Made by a program: the position numbers and the translations under genes. The notes beneath the pieces were generated by a model, which worked only from the letters and a program-made list of their open reading frames with translations, ran no database searches and had not been told where the DNA came from. Shown piece by piece: positions 12,901-32,376 of a stretch of 64,000 nt of DNA. The DNA comes from Yamagishiella unicocca. Taxonomy: Eukaryota > Chlorophyta > Chlorophyceae > Chlamydomonadales > Volvocaceae. The stretch spans positions 124,001 through 188,000 of the forward strand of contig BDSL01000005.1 in assembly GCA_003116995.1 (NCBI GenBank). The letters are read 5' to 3'. Within the stretch, counting starts at the first letter, position 1. The number at the start of each line of letters is the position of its first letter.

Positions 12901-15900
12901 GACCTGACGGTCCAGAACGCGGTGTGGCCCGGCAAGATCGTCTTCTACGCGCTGCAGCTGGAGGTGGGTGGGCAGGTCCGGGGCAGCGGAAGGCTGACGG
13001 TGGCGCGACGACGTCACACACGCCGGGTTGCGATATGCACGACGTTCGTTAACCCAATATCGGCCGGAAGCGCAGGGAACTCCGCAGCCGTTGTCAGGAG
13101 GGGGGTTGGACAGGTGGCATGTTGGGTTGCGCGCAACCCGCGGCGGTTCGTGTATTGGCAGTATGTCGCCACCTACCGTCTAGACCTGAAGACGCACCCT
13201 TCCTTCTGCACTGCTGTTGCCGCTGCTGCTGCGGCTGCGGTGGCTGCTCCTGCGGCTGCGGTGGATGCAGGTGTTCGTCCGAGCTCGTGAGGCTATGGCA
13301 GCTAGCGGAGGAGGGGGGGACGGCGGCAAGAAGGGCGGGAAGGGCGGTGGCAGCAGCGGCAGCAGCAGCAGTGGGGGCGGAGGAGGAGGCGGTGGCGGCG
13401 GTGGCAGCGGCGGCGGCGGCGGCGGCGGTGGCGGTGGCAGTGGCAGTGGCAGCAGCGGTGGCGGCGGTGGCGGTGGCAGCGGCGGTGGCGGCGGTGGCGG
13501 TGGCAGTGGCAGCGGCGGTGGCGGCGGTGGCGGAGGCAGTGGAAGTGGCAGCGGCGGTGGAAGTGGCAGCGGCAGTGGAAGTGGCAGCGGCAGTGGAAGT
13601 GGCAGCGGCAGTGGAAGTGGCAGCGGCAGTGGAAGTGGCAGCGGCAGTGGAAGCGGCAGCGGCAGTGGAAGTGGCAGCGGCAGTGGAAGTGGAAGCGGCA
13701 GTGGAAGTGGCAGCGGCAGTGGCGGCGGCGGGGGCGGTGGTGGCAGCGGCAGTGGAAGTGGAAGCGGCAGTGGCGGCGGCGGGGGCGGTGGTGGCAGCGG
13801 CAGTGGCAGCGGCAGTGGCGGCGGCGGCGGCAACAACGAGGAGACTCCCAACTGCGGTGTTGTGGGTGCGTACCCCTTCCCCGCTCACTGCACCGCAGCC
13901 CACCGACGTCCAGTCTGCGCACACTGTATCACACATATGCGAATGCGGCACGATGGCACTGAAAATAGTGCTGCCTTGGTAACCCCCAGCCCCCTTGCTG
14001 CACACTGAGAGAGCCTTCGTTTGGTGAAGTGCGGCCTGACCCCGACCCCGACCCAACAAAAACACATGCCTTTCCTCCCCCCTCCAGACGGCCCAGACGG
14101 CCCGGTGGTGATCAACAAGAAGCTTCTGCAGCGGCAGATGTGTCGCCTGATGATGCCGCTGGAACTGGCGCAGTACGCGGAGCCGGGCGGCATGGACCCG
14201 GCACCGCAAGAGCCAGCTCAGCCGCCGTCCGCTGGTGGCACCCGGGGCGCAGAAGGGGCTGCAGTGGGCTCCAGTGCTGGGCCCGACGAGGATGGCGCCA
14301 CGGGCTGGCTGGCCTTTTCGGGCCTCGGTTCGCTGCGAATGGCCACCCCACTTTCTCCGCTGGATTTCAGTGCGGCGTCACCCTTGGACGAGGATGAGGA
14401 CGGGTATGAGGACGAGGACGAGGAGGAGGACGCGGAGGAGGAGGAGGACGAGGAGGAGGCCGCGGAGGAGCCGGCGGTTGAGGGGGTAGAGACGCGCAAC
14501 TCCGGGGTAAAAATAGTGCAATCTGAGTTGCTGGAGCTGGACGGGCCACCTATCAAGCTGAAGGTGGGTGGTGGATGGGCAGGGGGCGGAACGGCTGCAG
14601 GCTGGGGTGTGCATGCTACAGTGCGGGCGGGGTTTCCCCTGCCCCCATCTGACCTACCCGGCACCCAGTGCCTCCTTCCCCTCGCCATCCATCGTTTCCA
14701 TCCATTCCCCAAACCGCAGCCTAACCCTCCCCCCTCCCCCGCATTATGCCGTAATGTCCATGTATGCCCCCACAGCGCGAGCCGCGCGGCATCAGCGGCC
14801 CGACCATCCCCAGCCCTGGTGCGGCCACCCGCATCATCAAGGCGGCTTTCCGGGTGCGCCGCTTGATTGGTTGATTGAGCGACTAAATGACCGACTATCT
14901 AACTGACCGATGAATAGGCTGACCTAACTTACCGAGTTGACTGGTTGATGGGTAGAAAAAATGACCAAATGATAGGCAGGCCGGCTGGCTCACCGACTTG
15001 TCTCAATGGATGACTAACTGGTTGACGGACTGATGGCTCGCCATACAATCGGCAGGTGTTAAAAATGGACAACTTCAACAAAATCATCCAGAATGAGATT
15101 GAGGTGGGTAGCTCGAAAGCTGCCGTGGGTCGTTCCTCACGCCAGCTAGCGCTCAATCAGGGCACGTAGCAGGGAGGGTGATAGCAGGGTGTATGCCGGC
15201 AGAAACCCCCTCCCTTCCACCGCCCTCCCCACCTCCAAGCGTCCCCGCCTGCCTCCGTCCGCTCCCCTCCCTGCGCAGGGCTCCATCGTAAGGGCGGAGC
15301 GGGTGTCATCCACGCTCCACACCGCCTCAAGCCACCCCACGCTTATCAAGCGAGGCGGCGACAACGCCGTCAAGACCGCGAAGTCGCTGAAGGCCAGCGC
15401 CGACACGTACAAGGAGGTGCTCAAGGTGGGGAGCGTGGCCCGGGGGGCCCCGAGGGTCGGCCCGCAGGAGTGAGGGCTCTTGACGTCGCGGCGAAGAGGG
15501 GTGGGCGGGGGCAGATAGGGGTAACGCCTTTTCCGTCTGTGGATCAGATTATCAGCCGCACATGACCGATCACAGCATATGATCAATCACAGCACATGAT
15601 GTGACAATCACAACTAAACTTCGCCTGTCAGTCGGTCAGCCGGTCCAGAGCTTCAACATACTGCTGTTACTGTTCTTTTTATGTCAACAATATTACCGGT
15701 ATTTTCTTGATAAATATAAGTGGCGCGTACTCGCACTCAGGCGGGGCGGGACGTCATCAAGCGGTTCAGCCAGGAGGAACTTAGGAACAAGACCGAGGAT
15801 TGGCTGAAGAATGATGGCGTCAAGAAGGACGACAAGGGGACGAAGAATGCCAGCAAGAGCCGCAGGAGCGGACCAATCAACCGATTCGTCTTCAATTTCA

Positions 15901-17527
15901 ACCGGTAACAACCGCCTAGCGCGGGAAAAATTCGGCGCATATGTATGGCGTATCTGACGCTCAGTACGACTCACACGCCGTACACGTATAGCACAGCGGC
16001 ATCGAGGACATTGTGTGTGTGTGTGTTTGCGCATTTGCCGGCGAGTCGCTCAATTCTTCCTCCCCTGCCCCCGCCCTGCCCTGTCTCGCCGCCTCCCCAA
16101 TCCGTCCCAACAGGATCCGTCTGACGTTCCGCTTCAGCGCGCAGGACGGATTCCAGGTGCGCCAGGTGTCGCACATCAGCCCCCTGCCGGTACCTGGGTG
16201 GAGGGGAAGACAGCACGTGTGCCCATCCCGCCTGGCGCGCAACCCCCAATCCTCTCTGTTCGTTCCGCCCTCGTTCCACCTGCCCATTCGCTTGCCGCAG
16301 TTTTCTTTCATACAATGGCTCTACAACTTCCCTGACGTTCAACAGATCATCAACCTGTCGCAGCAGTTGCAGGTGGGTGGGTGCTTGATGGTAGTTAAGA
16401 GGTGGTTAGAGGTACCGGTCGTCCAAGTGGCAGCGACCATCCACTTGACTTCCTGGCGCCTTCCCCCGCGCCTGGTGTCACCTGCACCTGCTACGCTCTC
16501 TCTCTCCGCTACCGCCTAGATCCATCCTCTGCTGGGCCCATGACGCCGGCCGAAAGGCCCTCCCCAGTCCAAGCATTGCGCGTCAAATTGTTCCCCACTC
16601 CCGCTGCTGCGCTCACAGTCTATGGACAAGGCGGGCAAGGGTAACAACAAGGACAACAACAATGACAAGGAGGAGAATACCCTCACCTTTTCTCCCATCA
16701 AGGAGCAGAGGAATAGGGACCGGCCCTTGCTGCAGCAGGCGATTGGAGGGAGGGCCAACAGGGCTGGGTCCGGCAACCAGCGGGGTGCTGCCGGCTCCCG
16801 CCCCGCCACTACCACCCTTACGGCAGAGGCTCTGAAGCCGCGCCAGCAGGGCCGCATGCCCACGGGCGAACTCCCAGGTGCGCGACGCATGATATTGCTG
16901 GTGCTGTTGCCGTTGCTGCTGCTGGTGGCAGTTGTCGTCTGCACTCGAGCGCTGCATGTGACACATTGCTGTATGTGGTGGTGGTTGTAACGGTTACAGT
17001 GGGTTCCAGACCAAGAGGTAGAACCAAGTGGTGGTGTGCGGACGGCGGCTCTGTGGTGGCAATCACGCACACGCACCTTCCCAGGCCCCCGGGTACCGTA
17101 GTGACCAACGATACTTCGTTCCTGACCAACGTTCCTGTAGTGACCAACGATACCTCCTTCCTTGCCCCCGGGTGCGCAGCGGAGTGGATGGCTCGCGTAA
17201 GGGAGGAGGCAAACGCTATTGCACGGCGCGCGCTTTCACGCATTCCCATCGACCACACTATCGGTAGGTATGGGCGTGCGAAGAGAGCTGTTGCGAATAT
17301 GGGCGCGCACGAGTAACCCAAGTTCATAGCCGCGGTGCGGGTGGCACCGTGCCATTGTCGGGGCCCGGCTGTAAGGTAACTACTCCTTGGGGCGGCCAAA
17401 CAGGCAGTTCGATGCAACCCCGCCATATTCCGCATAGCTTACGAGATCCCAACCAACCTGCCACACTGTCTGTGCAGGAGTGAACCGTATGCCTGGATCT
17501 GGATCTGGCGGCCCTATGGGCGGATAG
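9908..17527 (+). CDS. Gene C: secreted P-domain protein, A-D family (1078 aa)
   Basis: Twenty exons, all phase-consistent: 9908-10222, 10535-10693, 10964-11068, 11240-11343, 11515-11610, 11843-11927, 12223-12406, 12636-12737, 12893-12963, 13271-13865, 14088-14563, 14776-14853, 15056-15103, 15279-15425, 15741-15904, 16114-16156, 16301-16372, 16619-16877, 17180-17263 and 17478-17527. A signal peptide (VVSAVVLVLLAEAPGQVNA) opens the protein. Residues about 106-288 resemble a P/Homo B domain: CVAY start, VEVRDLELRHDRLGSL strand, GTFRPATPLGAF, GRWMLVVED, and LEGWQLVLC as the closing strand. The helical core shared with A, B and D follows. Then come a Gly/Ser-rich tract (about 410-600), an acidic run near 710-740, and C-terminal helices including EEANAIARRALSRIP. 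It ends in a short GSGSGGPMGG exon. No protease catalytic domain is present. Function is unknown. A TGTAA motif lies 531 bases past the stop. Confidence 0.72.
13305..13835 (+). repeat. Coding Gly/Ser repeat of gene C
   Basis: GGC/AGC/AGT codon repeats inside the exon 13271-13865 encode long Gly runs and GSGSGS blocks. Near-identical 18-24 bp units recur between 13560 and 13720, a sign of slippage or unequal exchange. The equivalent exon of D carries a different repeat pattern at the same place. Confidence 0.9.
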
Positions 17528-17718
17528 TCGCCTGAAGGGTGCCTGGGCGGGGCGAAGCAGAATGTGTCGCGGCGGTATCGCAGCCGCCTCAGTTCAGCTT
17601 GCGTTGTGCAGGATTAAAACCGTTCGCTGGTTCTATTAAATGCCAATTTCTCGCGATGGCAGGGTACTAATATGCGAGGGGTGAATACGTTTAAAAATGT
17701 CGTTGGGCTGTTTTTCGA

Positions 17719-17791
17719 TTGAACTTTCTTTGATGCCGACCTAAGGCGCAGGTCGGTTGAACTTTCTTTGATGCCGACCTAAGGCGCAGGT
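17719..17791. repeat. Two 35-bp direct repeats with an internal hairpin
   Basis: Two identical 35-bp copies beginning TTGAACTTTCTTTGATGCCG start at 17719 and 17757, 38 bp apart, in the spacer between C and D. The end of the first copy plus the linker forms an inverted repeat, CCGACCT and AGGTCGG around AAGGCGC. No function can be assigned. Confidence 0.85.
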
Positions 17792-18057
17792 TTCGCCCTA
17801 ATCGACGTGGAAATGCTTACAATGTCTTTATACAACCAATGCATCGTGATATATTCTGTGGTTACGGTGTGCGGTGTAGCCTGGCGGTGTTGCAGCCGGC
17901 CAAGCTCCCGCCTCTGCGGAGCACCACATTCATATATATACATCACCAAACGCCCAAAGTACATTGAAAAACAATGATTAAATTATGCGTCACGTGTTAT
18001 GGTACCGGTATCTGCTATCTGGGATTCGCCGAGCCAACATTGTTTGCTCGTACACCA

Positions 18058-18062
18058 TGTAA
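18058..18062 (+). terminator. Candidate TGTAA polyadenylation signal, gene C
   Basis: First TGTAA noticed after the stop of C, 531 bases downstream. Confidence 0.3.
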
Positions 18063-18788
18063 CCCACCGTCGCCACCAATCGCCCGCCGGCCACCACATT
18101 CCGACGCTCTGAGGCTTCTCACCAAAAATAACCAGCTCTACAACATTGATACGTATTGTACGCTGATCGCACGACTCCAGTTCGCTGCTACGGACACAGC
18201 TTTGCGTCGAAATACGTTTCATTCGTTACGCTCCAACGTCGCAAAAGCTAATTCGAGACAACGCTACCATGGCCTGCGGTTATGGCGTTGTAGAATTTGC
18301 GTGTTCGAGAACCTACGCCTGCCTCGCCTATGCGCAGCAGCACTGCGGCGGCCCAGCGCGCCCCTTGCAGGCAAGACATGGCCAGGCGCGAGGCGCAATC
18401 AAGCGACGCATGACAGATGGCACTGAAAAATGGAGAACGACCCCGCACAGCTTTGCATACGCAGATGGGAGACGGCGAGGTTCCTTGCACTCAGCTGCAC
18501 GTGCGGATCCAGCGGTTTGTATGGGACTCACCTCTTGGAAGGCCCGACGAATCTCTCTCCTCCGGAGTGGCCTACTCCACCCATGTCCTTCCACCTCAAG
18601 CCCACGCATAATCCATCGAGAGGCATCGAGGGGGGCTGTCTAGACTCGCAGTCGGACACACGCGCGCACCTCGAGGCCGCGCCACAGGCTAAAGCCAAAG
18701 GCCACCGCTCCTCCCCCAAGTTGATTGAGCTGCAGTTCTTGGCGGCCAGCAAGCACCGTTCGAGCGCCGGTCGCGGGCCTGGTCCGTC

Positions 18789-28140
<9,352 letters not shown>

Positions 28141-28607
28141 CTCGACTAGCTAGGCACCTCGAGGGGTCCAAAGAAGTCCACTTTCCGTCTCCGTCGGGGG
28201 TAACATGGTTGTTTTATTTCCTGAGCAGCGTATGGATCGTGCAGAGGGGACGTCCCTGATGAAATGCAATGCTACATTATTATGTGCGGCGTCACACAGT
28301 CGTGCCTGCGAAGGTGGAAGCCGTCGCGACCGCTGAGATTCCCGTCGGATAACGTCGGAGAATGTCGGATATGGCAGCTGCGCGGTCCATCAACAGGCGG
28401 CAGCACGAAAGTGGCAGCTATGGTGAGCCCCCTTTGTTACATAGACCTAAAAGCATATAATAGTTTACGTATCGTGGTAATTGCTTCCGTGCTGGCGGTG
28501 GATGTGATGTGTGTGTAGTATCCACAAACTGACTCGCCTGCCTCAATAATGGGGTGCCGCTGCGACTGCAATCTACGTGCTGGCTGCACCCTAGGCCTCC
28601 TATATTT

Positions 28608-28612
28608 TGTAA
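28608..28612 (+). terminator. Candidate TGTAA polyadenylation signal, gene D
   Basis: It lies in an A/T-rich context 468 bases after the proposed D stop, about 200 bp short of the convergent candidate for gene L. Confidence 0.3.
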
Positions 28613-28816
28613 AAATCGAAGGCGAAAGCAACAGTGCAGTTCCTTCTGTAGAGGCGGCCGCTCGCCGCTCGGCCACATTCAGTTCACGAACCGTTTCGGG
28701 CCTCCGCAAGCGGCTGCTTTCGGCTGCCTCCCCTCCCACGAATGAGCTACTGTCGGTAGGAGGCCCTGGTTCACTGCGCGGGGACGCTGGTGGCCGCTCA
28801 TCGTGGCCAGGTAAAG

Positions 28817-28821
28817 TTACA
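28817..28821 (-). terminator. Candidate TGTAA polyadenylation signal, gene L
   Basis: TTACA on the plus strand, 580 bases past the stop of L. With the D candidate at 28608 the two convergent transcripts would end without overlapping. Confidence 0.3.
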
Positions 28822-29400
28822 CGAATTGCTGCACGGTCATGGCGCTTCCTGGCAAGTCCAAATTATCAGATGGCAAGTTCAAATTATCAGAAAGTGGGAG
28901 GCGTTCAAGTACCTATCAGCAGGGACTCAGGCCCACCTGCAGCACTAGCCCTGACTAACAATTACGATAACCAAGCAAGGGCTAACGATCAATATGCGCG
29001 CCTCGTCGACAATCGTAAAGCATTATTTTTATTCACAGTTGTATCGCACAGAAGCGCCTTGCTGGAACACACTGCTAGCCCGATCCCGACCCTTCCCCGA
29101 TGGGGACGGACTGGGGGGTGCAAATGCGCATTTGGTGCCCACGTGAGTCAACTCCAGAATTCAGTCCGCTTGCAATTTGTTTTAGGATCGCACAGAACCA
29201 CGGCAGCAGCACCCGTCACCGACACCCCCACAACCTCTCGCTGAACCCGAGCCGAAGTCCTTGATCCAAACGCTGCGGCCTTGAGCCAGCGGACCGTGTG
29301 GGCGTGCATAGTTTGTCATTCACCAACGAGTACTCCAGCCGACCACTCCACCGACGATCCCAGACTGCCGTCGGCGATCTGTCGAAACTACTCATGGGTA

Positions 29401-31367
29401 CTAGCCGCCAGTACCCGTGGGTACGGACGAGCCTCCGATGCCCATGCCAACGTTTCCGGTGTTCCCAAACGTGCCCCCTGTTGTGGTGGATGGCGCCACC
29501 ACTTCACCGCTGCCGGGCAGACCCCCTGAGCCCGGCAGGCCGCTAGCCCCTGCAGCGGCGGCAACGACAGCAGCGCAGCGGGAACGGGGCGATTGAGGGG
29601 AAGCCCGCAGGTCGAAATGTGAGAGATAAGTGAAACCTACAAGAAATGGATTGGGCCACTGGCAGGATCGGCGCGGGGGAAGCACCCTGACGCAAGCAAA
29701 CGCAAGCGGTGCATCCAGTGATATCAGTGCAACCGTTACAGTGTAACCGTTACAACAATCAGTGCGAGAGCGCGGCTATCGGTGCGATGCAGCAGCATGC
29801 GGAGTCAGCCGTGTGCAGCTCTGCACAGTTGGTAGTATTAGCTGTTATAGTGCACAGATGTACGGCAAAGTGTGATGCGTGCCGCTGCGACGCCGCCAGC
29901 AAACACGCCGCCCCCCTCGCCGTGCTCCGTCGACCCATTGTTCCACCACGGGCGCCGTACGTACCTCCAAAGGGTGCCTGGATGGTTTCGGGGCCGACTG
30001 CCGCAGTGCCTAGGAGAGCACACGTAGGGGCAGCAGGGTGCGGTGGCCGGCAGCGGACAGCGTGGGAGGGGGGGGGGTACGTCGGGCGGGGCGTGGTGGG
30101 GTGAGGAAGCCGTCGGCCGCGGGCCTCCGACGCGCACGGTACTTCTGCGCCAGTAATCAACCCCCAAGCAGAAGCCAGAAGCAGAGAAACGCAAGCCGGC
30201 TCCAACGCTTAACAAGGCAATAGAGCACTCACCTGAGCCGCCGCCGGTGGCGCCTCCCGAAGGAGTGGCAGACCCGGTACCAGGGGTGCCTGTCGGTGCG
30301 GTCGGGCTGCCGCCAGCGGAGGTGTCGCCGCCGCCACCACCGCCGCCGCCGCCACCGCCGCCATCGCCGCCGCCACCACCGCCGCCATCGCCACCACCGC
30401 CGCCATCGCCACCACCGCCGCCATCGCCGCCACCACCACCATCGCCGCCGCCACCACCACCGTCACCGCCACCACCACCACCACCCTCCTTTTCCCCGCC
30501 GCCGGCCGCAGGCTTGGGCTCTGCAATGACCACCTGCCTCGTGGACAGCCTGTATGTGCGGTTCAGGGTGGAGGTGTGGAGCGAGGTTGAAGGGACGGTG
30601 GAGCCGCGCTGCGGATGAGCTACTAGCTGGCTTGGCCATTCAGCCAGCTAGCTGGCCAGGGCTAGGTGGGCGGTGACGGGCCTGTGGGGAGCGGAAACGA
30701 GGACTGCGCAGCAGGCAGGCCAAATGGCTCCCAATACCACAAGCCTTATGGGAGCCTCCTGGAGGCGACGACCTCCCAGTACGTACGGGGTCATGCACGC
30801 AAGAGGTTCAAGCCGGAGCAAGGCAGGGCAGCCGTGGTGTGCCTACCTTCCATTGTAGTCGAAGGTGGTGGAGCAGGACACGATGCTGGCGGGGCACAGC
30901 GCCGCAAGCCGCACTCCCAGACCCACACCGCTGGTCAGCAGCCGCCGCGGCAGGGCCACTAGGGCGCGCTGCAGCCCGCGGCCCAGCTGCGACGCCACGC
31001 CGGCGTCGGGTCCCTCGGGTGAGGCGCCGCCGTCGCCTGGGGGAACAGGAGCAGCGGCAGCGGCGGTGGGGCGGAGGTCGCGTGCGGTTGTGAGGCGGCG
31101 GGCCGCACCCCAGGTAGGCCACCTGCCGTGGCTTCAAGTACCGGTAGCGAAAGGAGTCGCAGCGTGTGTGGCAGGCAGGCGGTGCGGTGGTGTCTGCGTG
31201 GTGCCCCCAGCTGTGGGCCGCCCGCGAACACACCCTCGCGGCAGGCTCAGCGGTGAAGCGACACGGCGCCCTTGCCTACCGTCAGTTGCTGCGGCAGCGA
31301 CTGCTAGCAGCAGCACCAGGGAAGCCGCCGCCCAGCGCCATCGGGGCCACCAGGTGCGCACCCGCAT
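29401..31367 (-). CDS. Gene L: small secreted Gly-rich protein (about 263 aa)
   Basis: Proposed exons are 31280-31367, 31123-31193, 30847-31013, 30233-30549 and 29401-29549. They are in phase throughout and total 792 nt. The acceptor of exon 3 is uncertain: the stronger-looking AG ending at 31037 breaks the phase, so the AG before 31013 is used. Residues 1-29 form a signal peptide (AASLVLLLAVAAAATD). A Cys-containing segment follows (ACHTRCDSFRYRYLKPRQ), then a helix, then ALCPASIVSCSTTFDYNG. A long Gly-rich, Asp-dotted tract and a Gly/Ser/Thr-rich tail end at GTGG. No family is recognised. Composition suggests a wall or matrix protein. The Gly tract reads as an SPPPP-type Pro run on the other strand, so strand assignment rests on the signal peptide and the splice phases. 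Confidence 0.45.
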
Positions 31368-32376
31368 CCCGCAATCACAGAGGCGCCCGGTGGTGGCGGA
31401 CCTGCCGCGACACGTCGCGACTGCAGCAGCAGCTGGGGAACAAGTCGCAAACGAGGACACGAGCTACTGTCGTTCCCGGTGCTTCTGAATGTAGAGGTGG
31501 GACCGGAGATGACCGCCGTGGTGGAAAGCTGGGCCCCGCAGGTGCTTCTGTAGGCTCCTCGAAGGCACCACCGACAAGCGCTGAAGGCTTTCAGGCGCCG
31601 GGCTGACAGCTACAGGCAGTCCTCAATCTTGCCGGTCGCACATCAAACAGCGCTAGTAGTTCTTGAAAGTAGACCCTGCGCTTATCTCGCTGCACAACCC
31701 GGGAACTTTGTTGGATTTGTAATACTCGCCGGCATATGTGCACGTCTGCGCTAATGACCCACCGGGACTATCGGTCCGGGGCGCAGGGTAGCCTTGGGGC
31801 CGTACCGACATCGAAGAAATGCAAAGGCGCAATTGAGCACCAAAGTACAAGGAACCCGCAGGCGGAGGCAAGGAACTGACACGCAGCGCGCTTAGGCTGT
31901 AACGTCAGTTCGCTGTCGGTTTGCAAACAGAAACCACCGTTAAAACTGATGCTACGTCGCCGTGCCTTGCAATGCGCGCGATATGCTCAAGGCCTCCACA
32001 TTAAACATCTCCGCAAGGACTTTTGTTGAAAGCCAGCAGGACGCACTAACGCGCTGAACACCATGGCGGCTCCGGCTTTTTGCCGCCCCCTCTCCAGCCG
32101 AGCGCCATGCCGATGGGCCCTCGCCACTCGCACTTTTCAAACCGCCATCCCTCGCCCTCGAACCTCCTCGCCGACACACCTCTCCACCGCAACCCTACAG
32201 CCCTTCAACACAACCCCCTCTCGTCCTCAACCAAGGCTTCAGCCGCAGCAACAGTGCCACGTCTCCCCAGCGCACCCGCCCGCCTGCAGGCCCTCCCGGC
32301 CGCTTCACCATCACTGCGAGACACCCTGCGGTCCCCACCCCACTAATCGGCGACACCCCCCGCTCCCTTCCTGCCC
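31368..32376. other. Spacer between gene L and the NO66-like gene
   Basis: The promoter side of L and 3' flank of the NO66-like gene, both on the minus strand. Nothing else recognised. Confidence 0.55.

Larger units (their letters stand above)
17528..18788. other. Spacer between genes C and D
   Basis: The 3' flank of C and promoter side of D. It holds the 35-bp direct repeats at 17719, an A/T-rich patch near 17930 and a TGTAA candidate. No supported gene. Confidence 0.6.
28141..29400. other. Convergent spacer between genes D and L
   Basis: Two 3' flanks. A small imperfect duplication of about 21 bp (CAAATTATCAGATGGCAAGT-like) occurs near 28855-28895. A 231-codon plus-strand frame here has no codon or splice support. 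Confidence 0.55.

Noticed and set aside
13094..14209. Minus-strand frames rich in Ala/Thr, Pro/Leu and Arg/His
   Set aside because: Antisense to the Gly/Ser exon of gene C, which is supported by phases and by paralogue D.
28549..29244. A 231-codon plus-strand frame between D and L
   Set aside because: No domain, no paralogue, and it crosses the TGTAA candidates of two convergent genes.
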